Shown here: in pieces, positions 52,744 through 64,000 of the stretch | How positions within the stretch are numbered: the first letter of the stretch is position 1 | How the letters are laid out: each line of letters begins with the position of its first letter | NCBI GenBank assembly: GCA_900316285.1 | Contig: ONCG01000001.1 | Span: 295,195-359,194 of the forward strand | DNA: 64,000 nucleotides | Direction: 5' to 3' | From: an uncultured Prevotellaceae bacterium | GTDB lineage: Bacteria > Bacteroidota > Bacteroidia > Bacteroidales > Bacteroidaceae | Notes under the pieces: generated by a model | The model's input: only the letters and a program-made list of their open reading frames with translations | Told to the model about the DNA's origin: nothing | The model's database searches: none | Made by a program: the position numbers and the translations under genes

Positions 52744-55223
52744 TGAAAAAGCTATTCATACTTTGCGCCTTGTTCACGGTGCTGTCGGCTCATGGCCAAC
52801 AGCACCGATTGTGGTACAATCAGCCAGCACAACACTGGCTGGAGGCGCTGCCCATCGGCAACTCCGCACTCGGCGCCATGGTCTATGGCGGCACAGATGT
52901 GGAAGAGATTCAACTGAACGAAGAGACGTTCTGGAGTGGTTCACCACATAACAACAACAGCCTAACGGCCCGCGAACACCTGCAGGAGGTGCGCTCGCTC
53001 ATCTTCGAAGGTAAGGAAGAAGAGGCCCATAAGGTGATGGACAAGTACTTCATCCCTGGTCCTCACGGCATGCGTTTCCTGCCCTTGGGCAGCGTGAAGC
53101 TGCAGCTGGGCCACCAGAACGTGAGCAACTACAGCCGCGAGTTGAACCTCGGCAATGCCCTCGCGACCACAAGTTACGTCTGCGGAGGTGTGAAGTACGA
53201 ACGCACCGTCTTTGCCTCGCTGGCCGACAAGGTGATTATCGTACGGCTGTCGGCCAGCAAGAAAGGGACGCTTAGCTTCGACGTTGACTTCACGTCTGAG
53301 CTCAAGCATGCCTGTCATGCCCCCCTCGTCGGCAGCATCGCTGGCGGGAAGGACGGAAAGGAAAGCGCTCAGATGTGGGCTACCGTCGACGGTGTGGAGC
53401 AGGAAGGCATTCCTGCCGGACTAAAGGCAGAATGTAAGGTGTCAGTAGAGGCAGACGGTCAGGTGACAGGCAATGAAAAAGGAACTGTATCGGTGAAGAA
53501 TGCGACGACTGCCACGCTCTACATCGCTGCTGCCACGAACTATGTGAACTACAAAGACATCAGCGGCAATGCCATTGAGAAAGTGAACCAGCGGTTGGCT
53601 TCACACGTTGGCAAGACGTATAAGAAACTGTTGGCCGACCACGTCAAGAAGTATAAGGAACAGTACGACCGTGTGCTGCTGACCCTACCGAAGTCGGCAA
53701 GCTCCGCTCTGGAGACCGACAAGCGGGTGGCTGCCTTTGAAAAGGATGCCAGCGACCTCGACTTGGTATCGCTCATGATGCAATATGGTCGCTACTTGCT
53801 CATCTCTTCGAGCCAGCCCGGCGGACAGCCCGCCAACCTGCAGGGTGTTTGGAACGACAAGATGAACGCGCCGTGGGACTCGAAGTACACCATCAACATC
53901 AATGCCGAGATGAACTACTGGCCGTCGCTCGTGGGAAATCTCGCCGAGACGCAGCAGCCGCTGTTCTCGATGATTCGCGACCTCAGCCATACCGGAGCCA
54001 TCACCGCACAGCAGATGTACGGCTGCAACGGATGGGTAGCCCACCACAACACCGACCTCTGGCGCATTGCCGGACCTGTCGACGGCACCAGCTGGGGCAT
54101 GTTCCCGACGGGTGGCGCCTGGCTCACCACACATCTCTGGCAGCACTATCTCTTCACCGGCGACAAGCAATTCCTCGCCGACTACTACCCTGTGATGAAG
54201 GGTGCAGCCGACTTCCTCATCGACTACATGCAGGAGCATCCGCAATATGGGTGGCTCGTCACCGTTCCGACGGTGTCGCCGGAACACGGCCCCGTGGGCA
54301 AGCGCACCGAGGTGACGGCCGGTTCAACGATGGACAACCAGATAGTCTTCGATGTTCTCTCGCAACTCATCAAAGCCGGTAAGGTGCTCGGCATGGATAA
54401 CTCTACACTCTCAACACTCAACTCTAAACTCCAAAAGCTCCCTCCCATGCAGATTGGCCGCTATGGACAGTTGCAGGAGTGGCTCATCGACGGCGACAAC
54501 CCAAAGGATGAGCATCGACACATCTCACATCTCTACGGACTATACCCCTCGAACCAGATTTCTCCCTATAGCCATCCCGACCTCTACACCGCTGCTGCCA
54601 ACACCCTTCAACAGCGTGGCGACATGGCAACGGGTTGGAGCCTGGGCTGGAAGACGAACTTCTGGGCACGCATGCTCGATGGCAACCATGCCTTCAAGAT
54701 TATCCGGAACATGCTGCATCTGCTGCCCAACGACAGGATGATGCGTCAGTATCCGCTGGGCCGCACCTATCCGAACCTCTTCGATGCACATCCGCCGTTC
54801 CAGATCGACGGTAACTTCGGCGTGTCGGCAGGCGTCTGCGAGATGCTGTTGCAGAGCCACGACGGTGCCGTACATCTGCTGCCCGCACTTCCCGACGCCT
54901 GGCAGCAGGGCGAGGTGAAGGGCTTGCGCGCGCGTGGTGGATTCATCGTCAGCATGAAGTGGGAGAAGGGTGCGCTGCAAAGCGGTACCGTTCGCTCAAC
55001 TATCGGTGGAACCCTACGCCTGCGCTCGTATGTGCCGCTGCAGGGAAAAGGTTTGAAAGAAGCGAAGGGCGACTGTCCGAACGACTTCCTTGCTCCTGCC
55101 GACATCCGCACTCCGCTGCATTCGCCCGAGCTGAAGGAGTTCACCCTCCTCACCCCGCCGAAGGTCTACGAGTACGACCTCGAGACGCTTCCCAACAAGA
55201 CCTACACCATTGTAAGTAAATAA
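52740..55223 (+). CDS. GH95 alpha-L-fucosidase or alpha-L-galactosidase
   Basis: 827 residues, signal peptide ending AHGQ. The N-terminal beta-sandwich opens with [19 protein letters not shown]. The (alpha/alpha)6 barrel follows, with [35 protein letters not shown] and [19 protein letters not shown], the catalytic region of GH95. Enzymes of this family in the Bacteroides ovatus complex-xylan locus remove L-galactose, which suits the neighbours here. Residues near 554-565 ([11 protein letters not shown]) are read from a heptamer repeat. Confidence 0.9.
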   Translation: MMKKLFILCALFTVLSAHGQQHRLWYNQPAQHWLEALPIGNSALGAMVYGGTDVEEIQLNEETFWSGSPHNNNSLTAREHLQEVRSLIFEGKEEEAHKVMDKYFIPGPHGMRFLPLGSVKLQLGHQNVSNYSRELNLGNALATTSYVCGGVKYERTVFASLADKVIIVRLSASKKGTLSFDVDFTSELKHACHAPLVGSIAGGKDGKESAQMWATVDGVEQEGIPAGLKAECKVSVEADGQVTGNEKGTVSVKNATTATLYIAAATNYVNYKDISGNAIEKVNQRLASHVGKTYKKLLADHVKKYKEQYDRVLLTLPKSASSALETDKRVAAFEKDASDLDLVSLMMQYGRYLLISSSQPGGQPANLQGVWNDKMNAPWDSKYTININAEMNYWPSLVGNLAETQQPLFSMIRDLSHTGAITAQQMYGCNGWVAHHNTDLWRIAGPVDGTSWGMFPTGGAWLTTHLWQHYLFTGDKQFLADYYPVMKGAADFLIDYMQEHPQYGWLVTVPTVSPEHGPVGKRTEVTAGSTMDNQIVFDVLSQLIKAGKVLGMDNSTLSTLNSKLQKLPPMQIGRYGQLQEWLIDGDNPKDEHRHISHLYGLYPSNQISPYSHPDLYTAAANTLQQRGDMATGWSLGWKTNFWARMLDGNHAFKIIRNMLHLLPNDRMMRQYPLGRTYPNLFDAHPPFQIDGNFGVSAGVCEMLLQSHDGAVHLLPALPDAWQQGEVKGLRARGGFIVSMKWEKGALQSGTVRSTIGGTLRLRSYVPLQGKGLKEAKGDCPNDFLAPADIRTPLHSPELKEFTLLTPPKVYEYDLETLPNKTYTIVSK
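54400..54434. repeat. Five heptamers inside the GH95 gene
   Basis: ACTCTAC ACTCTCA and then ACACTCA, ACTCTAA, ACTCCAA: a 35-base run of 7-bp units, same family as 2484-2516 and 62771-62857. The local protein segment still has roughly the length expected for GH95. Confidence 0.75.
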
Positions 55224-55242
55224 TCAAAAACAATACTATTCA

Positions 55243-58158
55243 ATGAAATCAAGAAAGATTCTTATCATTGCAGCACTCTTTCAAGCGCTGACGGCAACTG
55301 CCCAGAATCCCTTCGTGCAGACGTGGTTCACCAGCGACCCCGCACCGATGGTGTCGGGCGACCGCCTCTATGTCTACACGGGCCACGACGAGGACGGTGC
55401 CGACTTCTTCTGGATGCAGGAATGGCGAGTGTATTCAACCGAAGACATGGTGAACTGGACCGATCACGGCTCACCACTCGCCCTGGAGTCGTTCTCGTGG
55501 GCCGACGACCGCGCATGGGCATCGCAATGCATCGAGCGCGACGGGAAGTTCTATTGGTACATCTGCGCTCACTCCAAACTCTCCAAGGGCATGGCCATCG
55601 GTGTTGCCGTGAGCGACTCGCCGACGGGTCCTTTCCGCGATGCACTGGGAAAGCCTCTGTTCGAGAATGGCTCCTGGGACCACATCGACCCAACGGTCTT
55701 AATCGACGACGACGACCAGGCATGGCTGATGTGGGGAAATCCACAATGCTACTACCTGAAGCTGAATCGCGACATGATCTCCTACAGCGGCGATTTGGGC
55801 CGGTTGGACATGACCGAGGAGGCCTTCGGCAGTCCCGCCATGAACAAACGCGAAAAGGGCAAGAAGTACAAGGATAGCTATGTGGAAGGTCCGTGGCTGA
55901 TGAGAGCCCCCCATTCTGCCCCCGAGGGGGCTACAAATGCCAATAAGCGCAAGAGTAAAGAAGCCCCTTCAGGGGCCGTAGGGAGAGCATATTACCTCCT
56001 CTACGCTGCCGGCGGTGTGCCTGAGCACATCAGCTATAGCACAGCTCCCTCACCCACGGGCCCTTGGACCTACGCTGGTGAGATTATGCCGCTTTGCGAC
56101 ACGAAGTCGTTCACCAACCATTGCGGTGTAGCCGACTTCAAAGGACATTCCTATTTCTTCTACCACACAGGCAAGCTGCCCGGCGGTGGCGGCTTCGGAC
56201 GCAGCGTGGCGGTGGAGGAATTCAAGTACAATGCCGACGGTTCGTTCCCGACTATCATGCCTACCGACGAGGGTGTGAAGCCCGTCGCCACGTTCTGTCC
56301 CTACCGCCGCGTAGAGGCTGAGACGATGGCTTTCTCGAAAGGCGTAAAGACAGAGCAGAACTACCAAGTAGGAGTGTATGTGACTGATATCCACAACGGC
56401 GACTACATCAAGCTTCAGAACGTGTCGTTCGCTAAGAAATACCCGCGCACCTTCAAAGCCCGTGTAGCCAGCGGCCTGCGTGGAGGACAGATAGAGATAC
56501 GCCTCGACAGCCTGAAGGGGCGCCTGCTGGGTACTGTCGATGTGCCCGGCACCGGCGGATGGGAGCAGTGGCAGACCATTAACCTCGACCTCGACTACTC
56601 TACGATTATAGACCTGAACGCCCCATCGCGCACCATCTCAGGGCTTGACCTGCCCGCCACGGCCGACCTCTACCTGGTCTTCAAGGGTCGCAAGGGCCCG
56701 AAACTCTTCAACTTCGACTGGTGGGAGATGCAAGGACTGGAGCAGGTGAACATGCCGCTCTTCCAAACCAAGTATACCGCCGACCCTTCACCGCTGGTGG
56801 TTGGCGACACCTTATTCTTATATACGTCGCACGATGCCTCACCTGAGGACATCCCTGACCTGAACGAGCGCAACTCTGCCGGTTTCTTCATGTACGACTG
56901 GCTGCTCTGGTCGACCACCGACATGGTGAACTGGACGGAACATGGTGCCGTAGCATCACTGAAGGACTTCGCCTGGCGCAGCCGCGAGAACGGTGCCTGG
57001 GCCATACAGACCGTAGAACGCAACGGCAAGTACTACCTCTATGCCCCACTCCACGGACATGGCATCGGTGTGCTTGTGGCCGATTCGCCCTATGGACCAT
57101 TCCGCGACCCACTGGGTGAACCACTGGTCTGGCAGAAGGAACATTGGGACGACATCGATCCCACCGTCTTCACCGATGACGACGGACAGGCTTATATGTA
57201 CTGGGGCAATCCCCATGTCTACTATACCAAGTTGAACGAGGACATGATTTCGACCCAAGGCGATATCTTCGTGCTGAATCCCAAGGATGGCGTGATGCGT
57301 CCCGTCAAGGAGGAAGGTTCGAAGATCGACCTCCGTGCACCATGGAGAGAGAAGGCCAGCTGGACCGTGAAGAACTATCAGGAAGGTCCGTGGCTCTACA
57401 AGCGCAATGGTCATTACTACCTCGGTTATGCCACTACCTGCTGTCCGGAGGCGTTGGGCTATGCCATGAGTGACTCCCCAACAGGTCCTTGGGAATGGAA
57501 GAACTACATTATGAGTCCCACCAGTCGCGACCGCGGCAACCATCCCGGCATCTGCGACTTCAAGGGTCACAGCTATATCTTCGGACAGGATTACGACCTG
57601 ATGCACCTCGAGACATTCGTGCATCACGAGCGCCGCTCGGTATCGGCCGCCGAAATTGAATACAATGCCGACGGCACCATCAAGGAAGTGCCCTACTGGC
57701 TCGACCAAAAGCCCATGAAGCAACTGCACTGGCTGAACCCCTACAAGCGTGTAGAAGCCGAGACGATGGCTTGGGGCTTTGGCCTGAAGTCGGCAAAGAT
57801 GGGCATCGAGAACACGGGCGTGGTGAAGGATATGCCTGAGTCGACGGGCAAGAAGAATATGTATATCTTCGACATCGACGACGATGAGTACATCCGCCTG
57901 CGCGGCGTAGACTTCGCCAAGGGTGCCAAGCAGTTCGCCATCACGGCTGCCGCCACGGGCAGTTGCACCATCACCCTGCACCTCGACTCAGTGGACGGAC
58001 CCGTCATTGGCACCGTGAGCATTAAGGGCACGGGCTCGCTGGAGAAGTATCGCCAGTTCACAACGAAAGTAAAGAATGCCTCGGGTGTTCACGACCTCTA
58101 CATCTGCTTCTCGCAGGCCACGGGCGATGTGCACCTCGACTGGTGGCAATTCAAATAA
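55243..58158 (+). CDS. Tandem GH43-CBM6-like / GH43-CBM6-like enzyme
   Basis: 971 residues, signal peptide ending in TATAQ. Two copies of one unit follow each other. Unit 1 (about 25-500): base Asp in FTSDPAPMV, IDPTVLID, acid Glu in VEGPWL, then a CBM6-like module starting RVEAETMAF. Unit 2 (about 505-971): YTADPSPLV, DIDPTVFTDD, QEGPWLYK, then RVEAETMAWG. Both sets of catalytic carboxylates are present, so both should be active as arabinofuranosidase or xylosidase. Unit 1 carries a segment of about 27 residues from a palindromic repeat six residues after its acid Glu. Confidence 0.88.
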   Translation: MKSRKILIIAALFQALTATAQNPFVQTWFTSDPAPMVSGDRLYVYTGHDEDGADFFWMQEWRVYSTEDMVNWTDHGSPLALESFSWADDRAWASQCIERDGKFYWYICAHSKLSKGMAIGVAVSDSPTGPFRDALGKPLFENGSWDHIDPTVLIDDDDQAWLMWGNPQCYYLKLNRDMISYSGDLGRLDMTEEAFGSPAMNKREKGKKYKDSYVEGPWLMRAPHSAPEGATNANKRKSKEAPSGAVGRAYYLLYAAGGVPEHISYSTAPSPTGPWTYAGEIMPLCDTKSFTNHCGVADFKGHSYFFYHTGKLPGGGGFGRSVAVEEFKYNADGSFPTIMPTDEGVKPVATFCPYRRVEAETMAFSKGVKTEQNYQVGVYVTDIHNGDYIKLQNVSFAKKYPRTFKARVASGLRGGQIEIRLDSLKGRLLGTVDVPGTGGWEQWQTINLDLDYSTIIDLNAPSRTISGLDLPATADLYLVFKGRKGPKLFNFDWWEMQGLEQVNMPLFQTKYTADPSPLVVGDTLFLYTSHDASPEDIPDLNERNSAGFFMYDWLLWSTTDMVNWTEHGAVASLKDFAWRSRENGAWAIQTVERNGKYYLYAPLHGHGIGVLVADSPYGPFRDPLGEPLVWQKEHWDDIDPTVFTDDDGQAYMYWGNPHVYYTKLNEDMISTQGDIFVLNPKDGVMRPVKEEGSKIDLRAPWREKASWTVKNYQEGPWLYKRNGHYYLGYATTCCPEALGYAMSDSPTGPWEWKNYIMSPTSRDRGNHPGICDFKGHSYIFGQDYDLMHLETFVHHERRSVSAAEIEYNADGTIKEVPYWLDQKPMKQLHWLNPYKRVEAETMAWGFGLKSAKMGIENTGVVKDMPESTGKKNMYIFDIDDDEYIRLRGVDFAKGAKQFAITAAATGSCTITLHLDSVDGPVIGTVSIKGTGSLEKYRQFTTKVKNASGVHDLYICFSQATGDVHLDWWQFK
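55906..55986. repeat. In-frame palindromic insertion in the GH43 gene
   Basis: Two hairpins, GCCCCCGAGGGGGC (55918-55931) and GCCCCTTCAGGGGC (55962-55975), lie in frame and encode SAPEGATNANKRKSKEAPSG. The first hairpin has a GTAG foot on the minus strand. Unit 2 of the same protein has no equivalent segment. Confidence 0.8.
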
Positions 58159-58199
58159 AAACTCACACGATTATTCAAATTATTAAGTATTATTCCATC

Positions 58200-61100
58200 A
58201 TGACTAAAAGATTGTATCTCGTATTACTCACTATGCTGCTCATCGGCGGTTTGAGCATGCAAGCACAGGAACGCCGTCCCATCGACAACCAACACCCGTT
58301 GTGGTTCATCCATGTCGATGTGTGGAACAGTGCCGACCCACAGAAAATCATCGACCTCATCCCTGCCGACTTGCGACCTTATGTCTGCATGAATCTGTCG
58401 CTGTCGTGCGGCTACGACAAGGCCACAAACATGTACCGCATGCCTCGCTGTGCCGTACGTACCTATATGTCGTGGGCTACCGTCTGCCAACTCAACAACA
58501 TGTGGTTCACCTGTCAGCCTGCCAGCGGCGGTCACACCCACATCCAGGACTCCGACCTCGAAACCTTCGAGTTCTTCTTCAAGAACTACCCGAACTTCCT
58601 GGGATGGAACTATGCCGAGCAGTTCTGGGGATTCGACGAGGCTGACGATGAGAGTAGTAGCACGCAGGCATCGCGTATCGCCCTGTTTGCGAAGCTCGTG
58701 CCCATGCACCATAAGTACGGTGGTTTCCTCACCATTTCGTTCTGCGGCAACGTCTGGTCGCATGCCCTGAACCCCATGGGAATGATGAAGCGCAATACTG
58801 ACCTGCTGAAGGCCTGCCGCGACTATCCCGAGGCTATCCTCTGGCTGTATAAGTACACCACCTCGTCGTGTTTCTACAACAACGAGAGCGTCACCTTCGG
58901 ACCGTTCATCTCCGGACTCGCCAAGAACTATGGTGTGCGCTACGACAACTGCGGTTGGAATGGAGCCCTCGAATCCATCTTAGGCAAGGATAACGGAAAG
59001 AAATATCCTGGTGCCGCCGGCATTGGAACCGTGATGGAACAGACCTGCGTCAACGGTGGAGCTGTATGGGACGGACCAGAGCTCATCTGGACTGAGGATT
59101 TCCAGAACCTGAGCAACACCACCGTCGAAGGCTACACCCGTCGCAACTGGGGCACATTCCCCAACTTCCGTGGCATCTGGCTCGACATGTTCCGACAGAT
59201 TGTCAATGGCACCATGTACATCCCTTCGCGCGAAGAAGTCGTCAACAACACAAAGATTGTCGTCATCAACGACAAGAACAGTGGCAGCGATGAGGATAAA
59301 TATGCGGCATGGGGCAATCTCTACGACGGCTTGTACAAGCAGACCGATCCCTTCAACCGCGGCAACGGACAGTGGATGGACAACTTCTGCTACTTCAAGA
59401 AGACGGGCCGTTATGGTGCCATCCCCATCGTCATCGGTCTCTACGACGATGCTGCAAAGTCTATTCCCGTACAGGTAAGAAAGTCCAACTACACCTCTCG
59501 CTGGAGTACCACCACCAAGAAGACGGCCGACTTCAATGCACAGTATCCTGAAGTCAGCAAGGGCGATCTCTACGTAAACCGCTACGCAAACCAGCTGGTC
59601 ACCTACACGCCGTACACCTATCTGAACAGTAAGAAGACGGCATCGGCCGACATCCCCTTGCAATATAACACCTGCGACACGCTGAAGCTCACCTGGGGAA
59701 AACTCTCCAGTGGACTCATCCGCGAGTATGAAGACCACATCGATTTCTATCTGAACAACTACCGTAGCGACAGCACGGCAGCTCAGATCGATGAGATCAT
59801 CGTAACCGGCGTCACAACTCAACCCGCCTATACGCTCACCCGCCACTCCACGGGTGCTACAGGCTACTCGGTCAGTGTCACCGAAAACTTCGATGCCGAG
59901 GCTGGCACCTACACTGTTGCCGTGAAGCACATGGGGCCCGTGGGCATTACGATCAAATGTACCGGCGCTGCCGACCGTTCGAATGTGGAGGTTGCAGCCT
60001 TGCCACAAGAGGCTCTGCCGCTTCCCAAGCAGCCCGAAGACTATATCGGTCCGGTGATTATCGAGGCTGAAAACATGGATTATAAGAGCGTCAGCAGCGT
60101 GGCTCTCACCCACTCTGGCTGGTGGGCTACCGATATGTCTGAGTTTGCAGGCATGGGATATGTTGTGACAGGAACCAACAGCGCTGCATCGCTGCGTCAC
60201 CAGCTGAAGCTGAAGCAGGGCGGCGACTACAACATCTACGTGCGCTACTGCGGCTCATCGAAGGCTGGCAACATCCGGGCTGCCGTGAACGGCACAAACC
60301 AAAACGTCTCCATCGAGAAGGTAGCTAAGAACGACTGGCACAAAGCCATGTTCACCGCTACACTGAAAGAAGGTACCAACACGCTGACACTCACCAACTC
60401 CGGTGCCATCAACATGTACATCGACCAGATCATCTATGAGCCCGTCGGCACACCTGCAACTCGTTTCCAGGTGGCCGTACGCGATGCCAAGAACGGAAAG
60501 GTGGTTGCCGATGTTGATTCAGCTGCACAGGGACAGGAAGTGCATCTCACCATCACTCCTGACGAAGGCTATGGCATCAAGGAGCTTCGACTCGTCAACT
60601 CCGTCTTCTTCACCATGGGTAAGACCATTCCCGTAACTGCAGATGCCACCGAGGTGACCTTCACCATGCCTGATGAGAACGTCGTCATCCAGCCCGTCTT
60701 CTTCGACAATTCGTCGAACTATGTGCTCGACTTCACCAATGTCAACAATGGAGCCATGCCGGAAGGATGGCGAGCCGTCGACGGCACCGATGTCCATGAA
60801 TATCCTAACTCCTACACCAGCGGACCACGCACCTTTGCTGGCTTTGGTGGCTATCAGGGCAAAGCGCTCTACTGGCGTGTCACCAATGCTGAGTATGGAC
60901 GCCAGACGGCCTACCCGCTGTACCTCGAGCCCGGCTACTACAAGCTCACCTTCGCTATGGCAGCATGGAAGGGATCGCCCAAGTACAAGGGACGCATCCT
61001 CGATGCCAAGAACAATGTCGTCGCCGAGACCACGCTCTACACAGCCACGCCGAATGCCAATGGCAACAACTCGGCCAACCTCTCGTCGGCGAAGCGCTAT

Positions 61101-61351
61101 GAGCTGCCCTTCCAGGTCGATGAAAGCGGTAAATACATCATCAGCTTTGTCAACGACGGATCGGGATTCAATGAGTTCTTGCTCCTGGAGTGCCGCATCG
61201 CTGCCGACGCCGCTGCAGGCATCACCCTCCACTCGTCGTCCGACACCCGCTGTCCCGCCGGCATCTACAGTCCTTCGGGCATCCGTCGCCAGTCGCTGCA
61301 ACGTGGTCTGAACATCGTTGTCAGCGAAGACGGCACAAAACGCAAGATCCT

Positions 61352-61361
<10 letters not shown>
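58200..61361 (+). CDS. GH98 endo-glycanase with CBM-like domain
   Basis: The ATG at 58200 gives 1053 residues with a signal peptide ending SMQAQ. The GH98 catalytic domain begins PLWFIHVDVWNSADPQKIID and runs to about residue 640; FLGWNYAEQFWGFDE and WDGPELIWTEDFQN lie in the active-site barrel. A CBM6/35-like module (VIIEAENMDY to MYIDQIIYEP), an Ig-like domain and a jelly-roll domain follow. The C-terminus (AGIYSPSGIRRQSLQ to KRKILVP) looks like a Prevotella C-terminal secretion or anchoring domain. GH98 enzymes act on blood-group glycans or on complex xylan; the neighbours favour xylan. Confidence 0.86.
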
Positions 61362-63539
<2,178 letters not shown>

Positions 63540-63644
63540 CCTCGCCCCCTAAAATAGGGGGTTGGGGGTCTTGTCATCTATTTGTCATCAATTCCCAATT
63601 ATGTGTACCCCCCCATTCCACATTCACATTTTACACATCCATAA

Positions 63645-63676
63645 AAGGCAGAGACGCTCATCTCTGCCTTAATTTA
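63645..63676 (+). terminator. Terminator of the xylan esterase operon
   Basis: Perfect 10-bp stem AAGGCAGAGA / TCTCTGCCTT with a 6-base loop, then AATTTAT. A CCCCCTAAAATAGGGGG hairpin lies between the stop and this site. Confidence 0.8.
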
Positions 63677-63831
63677 TATCTCTTCCCGTATCTCCTCCCA
63701 ACCACATCACTCCCCCTTCCCAACACCCCAACACCTGCTCAATGTTCTATTAGTTGTTCAGACAGCTCTCCATCTTTCCATCACAAGCCAGCCACAAATC
63801 CTCCTTCATCTCTTTATCACCAATCAAGCCA

Positions 63832-63895
63832 CCGTTCCCTCCCCTTTTGGGGAGGGCCAGGGTGGGACTTTCGGGGGAGGAGCCGGGGAGGTTCC
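63832..63895. repeat. CCCTCCCC-type repeat before the rRNA terminator
   Basis: CCCTCCCCTTTTGGGGAGGG, then CCAGGGTGGGA and GGGGGAGGAGCCGGGGAGG, same broad family as 16683-16758. 63677-63831 shows no gene. Confidence 0.55.
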
Positions 63896-63905
63896 CAAAA
63901 CAAAA

Positions 63906-63937
63906 AGAGCCCTGCAGTCTTGTGACCACAGGGCTCT
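63906..63937 (-). terminator. rRNA operon terminator
   Basis: On the minus strand AGAGCCCTG / CAGGGCTCT forms the stem and TTTTT follows, 10 bases beyond the 5S rRNA 3' end. Confidence 0.88.
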
Positions 63938-63947
63938 CACTTGAAAA

Positions 63948-64000
63948 AAGGCGGCTACCTACTCTCCCACATTGCATTGCAGTACCATCGGCGCAAGCGG
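63948..64000 (-). rRNA. rrf: 5S ribosomal RNA, 3' part (cut by the window edge)
   Basis: On the minus strand the sequence ends GGGAGAGTAGGTAGCCGCC, the well-conserved 3' end of Bacteroidetes 5S rRNA, preceded by CGATGGTACTGC. About 53 bases are inside the window, and the 23S and 16S genes should lie to the right. Confidence 0.93.

Overview
The window looks like chromosome from a Prevotella-type member of the Bacteroidales, probably a gut or rumen plant-polysaccharide degrader. The reasons are promoters of the Bacteroidetes form TTTG-19/20-TAnnTTTG with no clear Shine-Dalgarno sites, SusC/SusD polysaccharide utilisation genes, a hybrid two-component regulator, a CE6-CE1 xylan esterase fusion, and a complete trp operon behind a Trp-rich leader peptide. 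The right edge runs into the 3' end of a 5S rRNA gene on the minus strand.

Layout. (1) 1-7120: trpB-E-G-D-C-F-A on the minus strand, with promoter, 14-codon leader (three adjacent Trp codons) and attenuator hairpin. (2) 7120-9350: repeat-rich, with a probable structured RNA, a 22-bp phased repeat array and a phage-replisome-like protein. (3) 9361-21096: LRR/dockerin surface protein, orphan histidine kinase, GH29 fucosidase, PL10 pectate lyase, GH3 glucosidase and a GH25 lysozyme with MORN-like repeats. (4) 21182-39967: a fructan locus with a hybrid sensor that lacks its ATPase domain, SusC, SusD, a DUF4960 surface glycan-binding protein, three GH32 enzymes, an MFS permease and a fructokinase, interrupted by a DUF389 membrane protein. 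(5) 40243-48922: an ATPase, then an ECF sigma factor, a FecR-like anti-sigma protein and two tandem outer-membrane receptors. The second receptor is preceded by a free periplasmic copy of the anti-sigma C-terminal domain. (6) 49031-63676: CE15, carboxylesterase, GH95, double GH43, GH98 and CE6-CE1, a set suited to highly decorated cereal-type xylan. (7) 63906-64000: rRNA operon terminator and 5S rRNA.

The most unusual feature is the repeat landscape. Three intergenic arrays (7899-8158, 23990-24206, 50320-50692) keep an almost exact 22-bp period over 10-17 units although the units are diverged. The third switches between three different palindromic cores without leaving phase. GTAG-footed hairpin doublets resembling REP/BIME elements occur at four places. 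Related palindromic or heptamer repeats also lie in frame inside coding sequences: twice in one receptor, and in GH43, GH95, CE6-CE1 and the ends of trpB and trpE. This resembles the in-frame palindromic elements known from Rickettsia. All matches were found by eye; no alignment, folding or database search was run.
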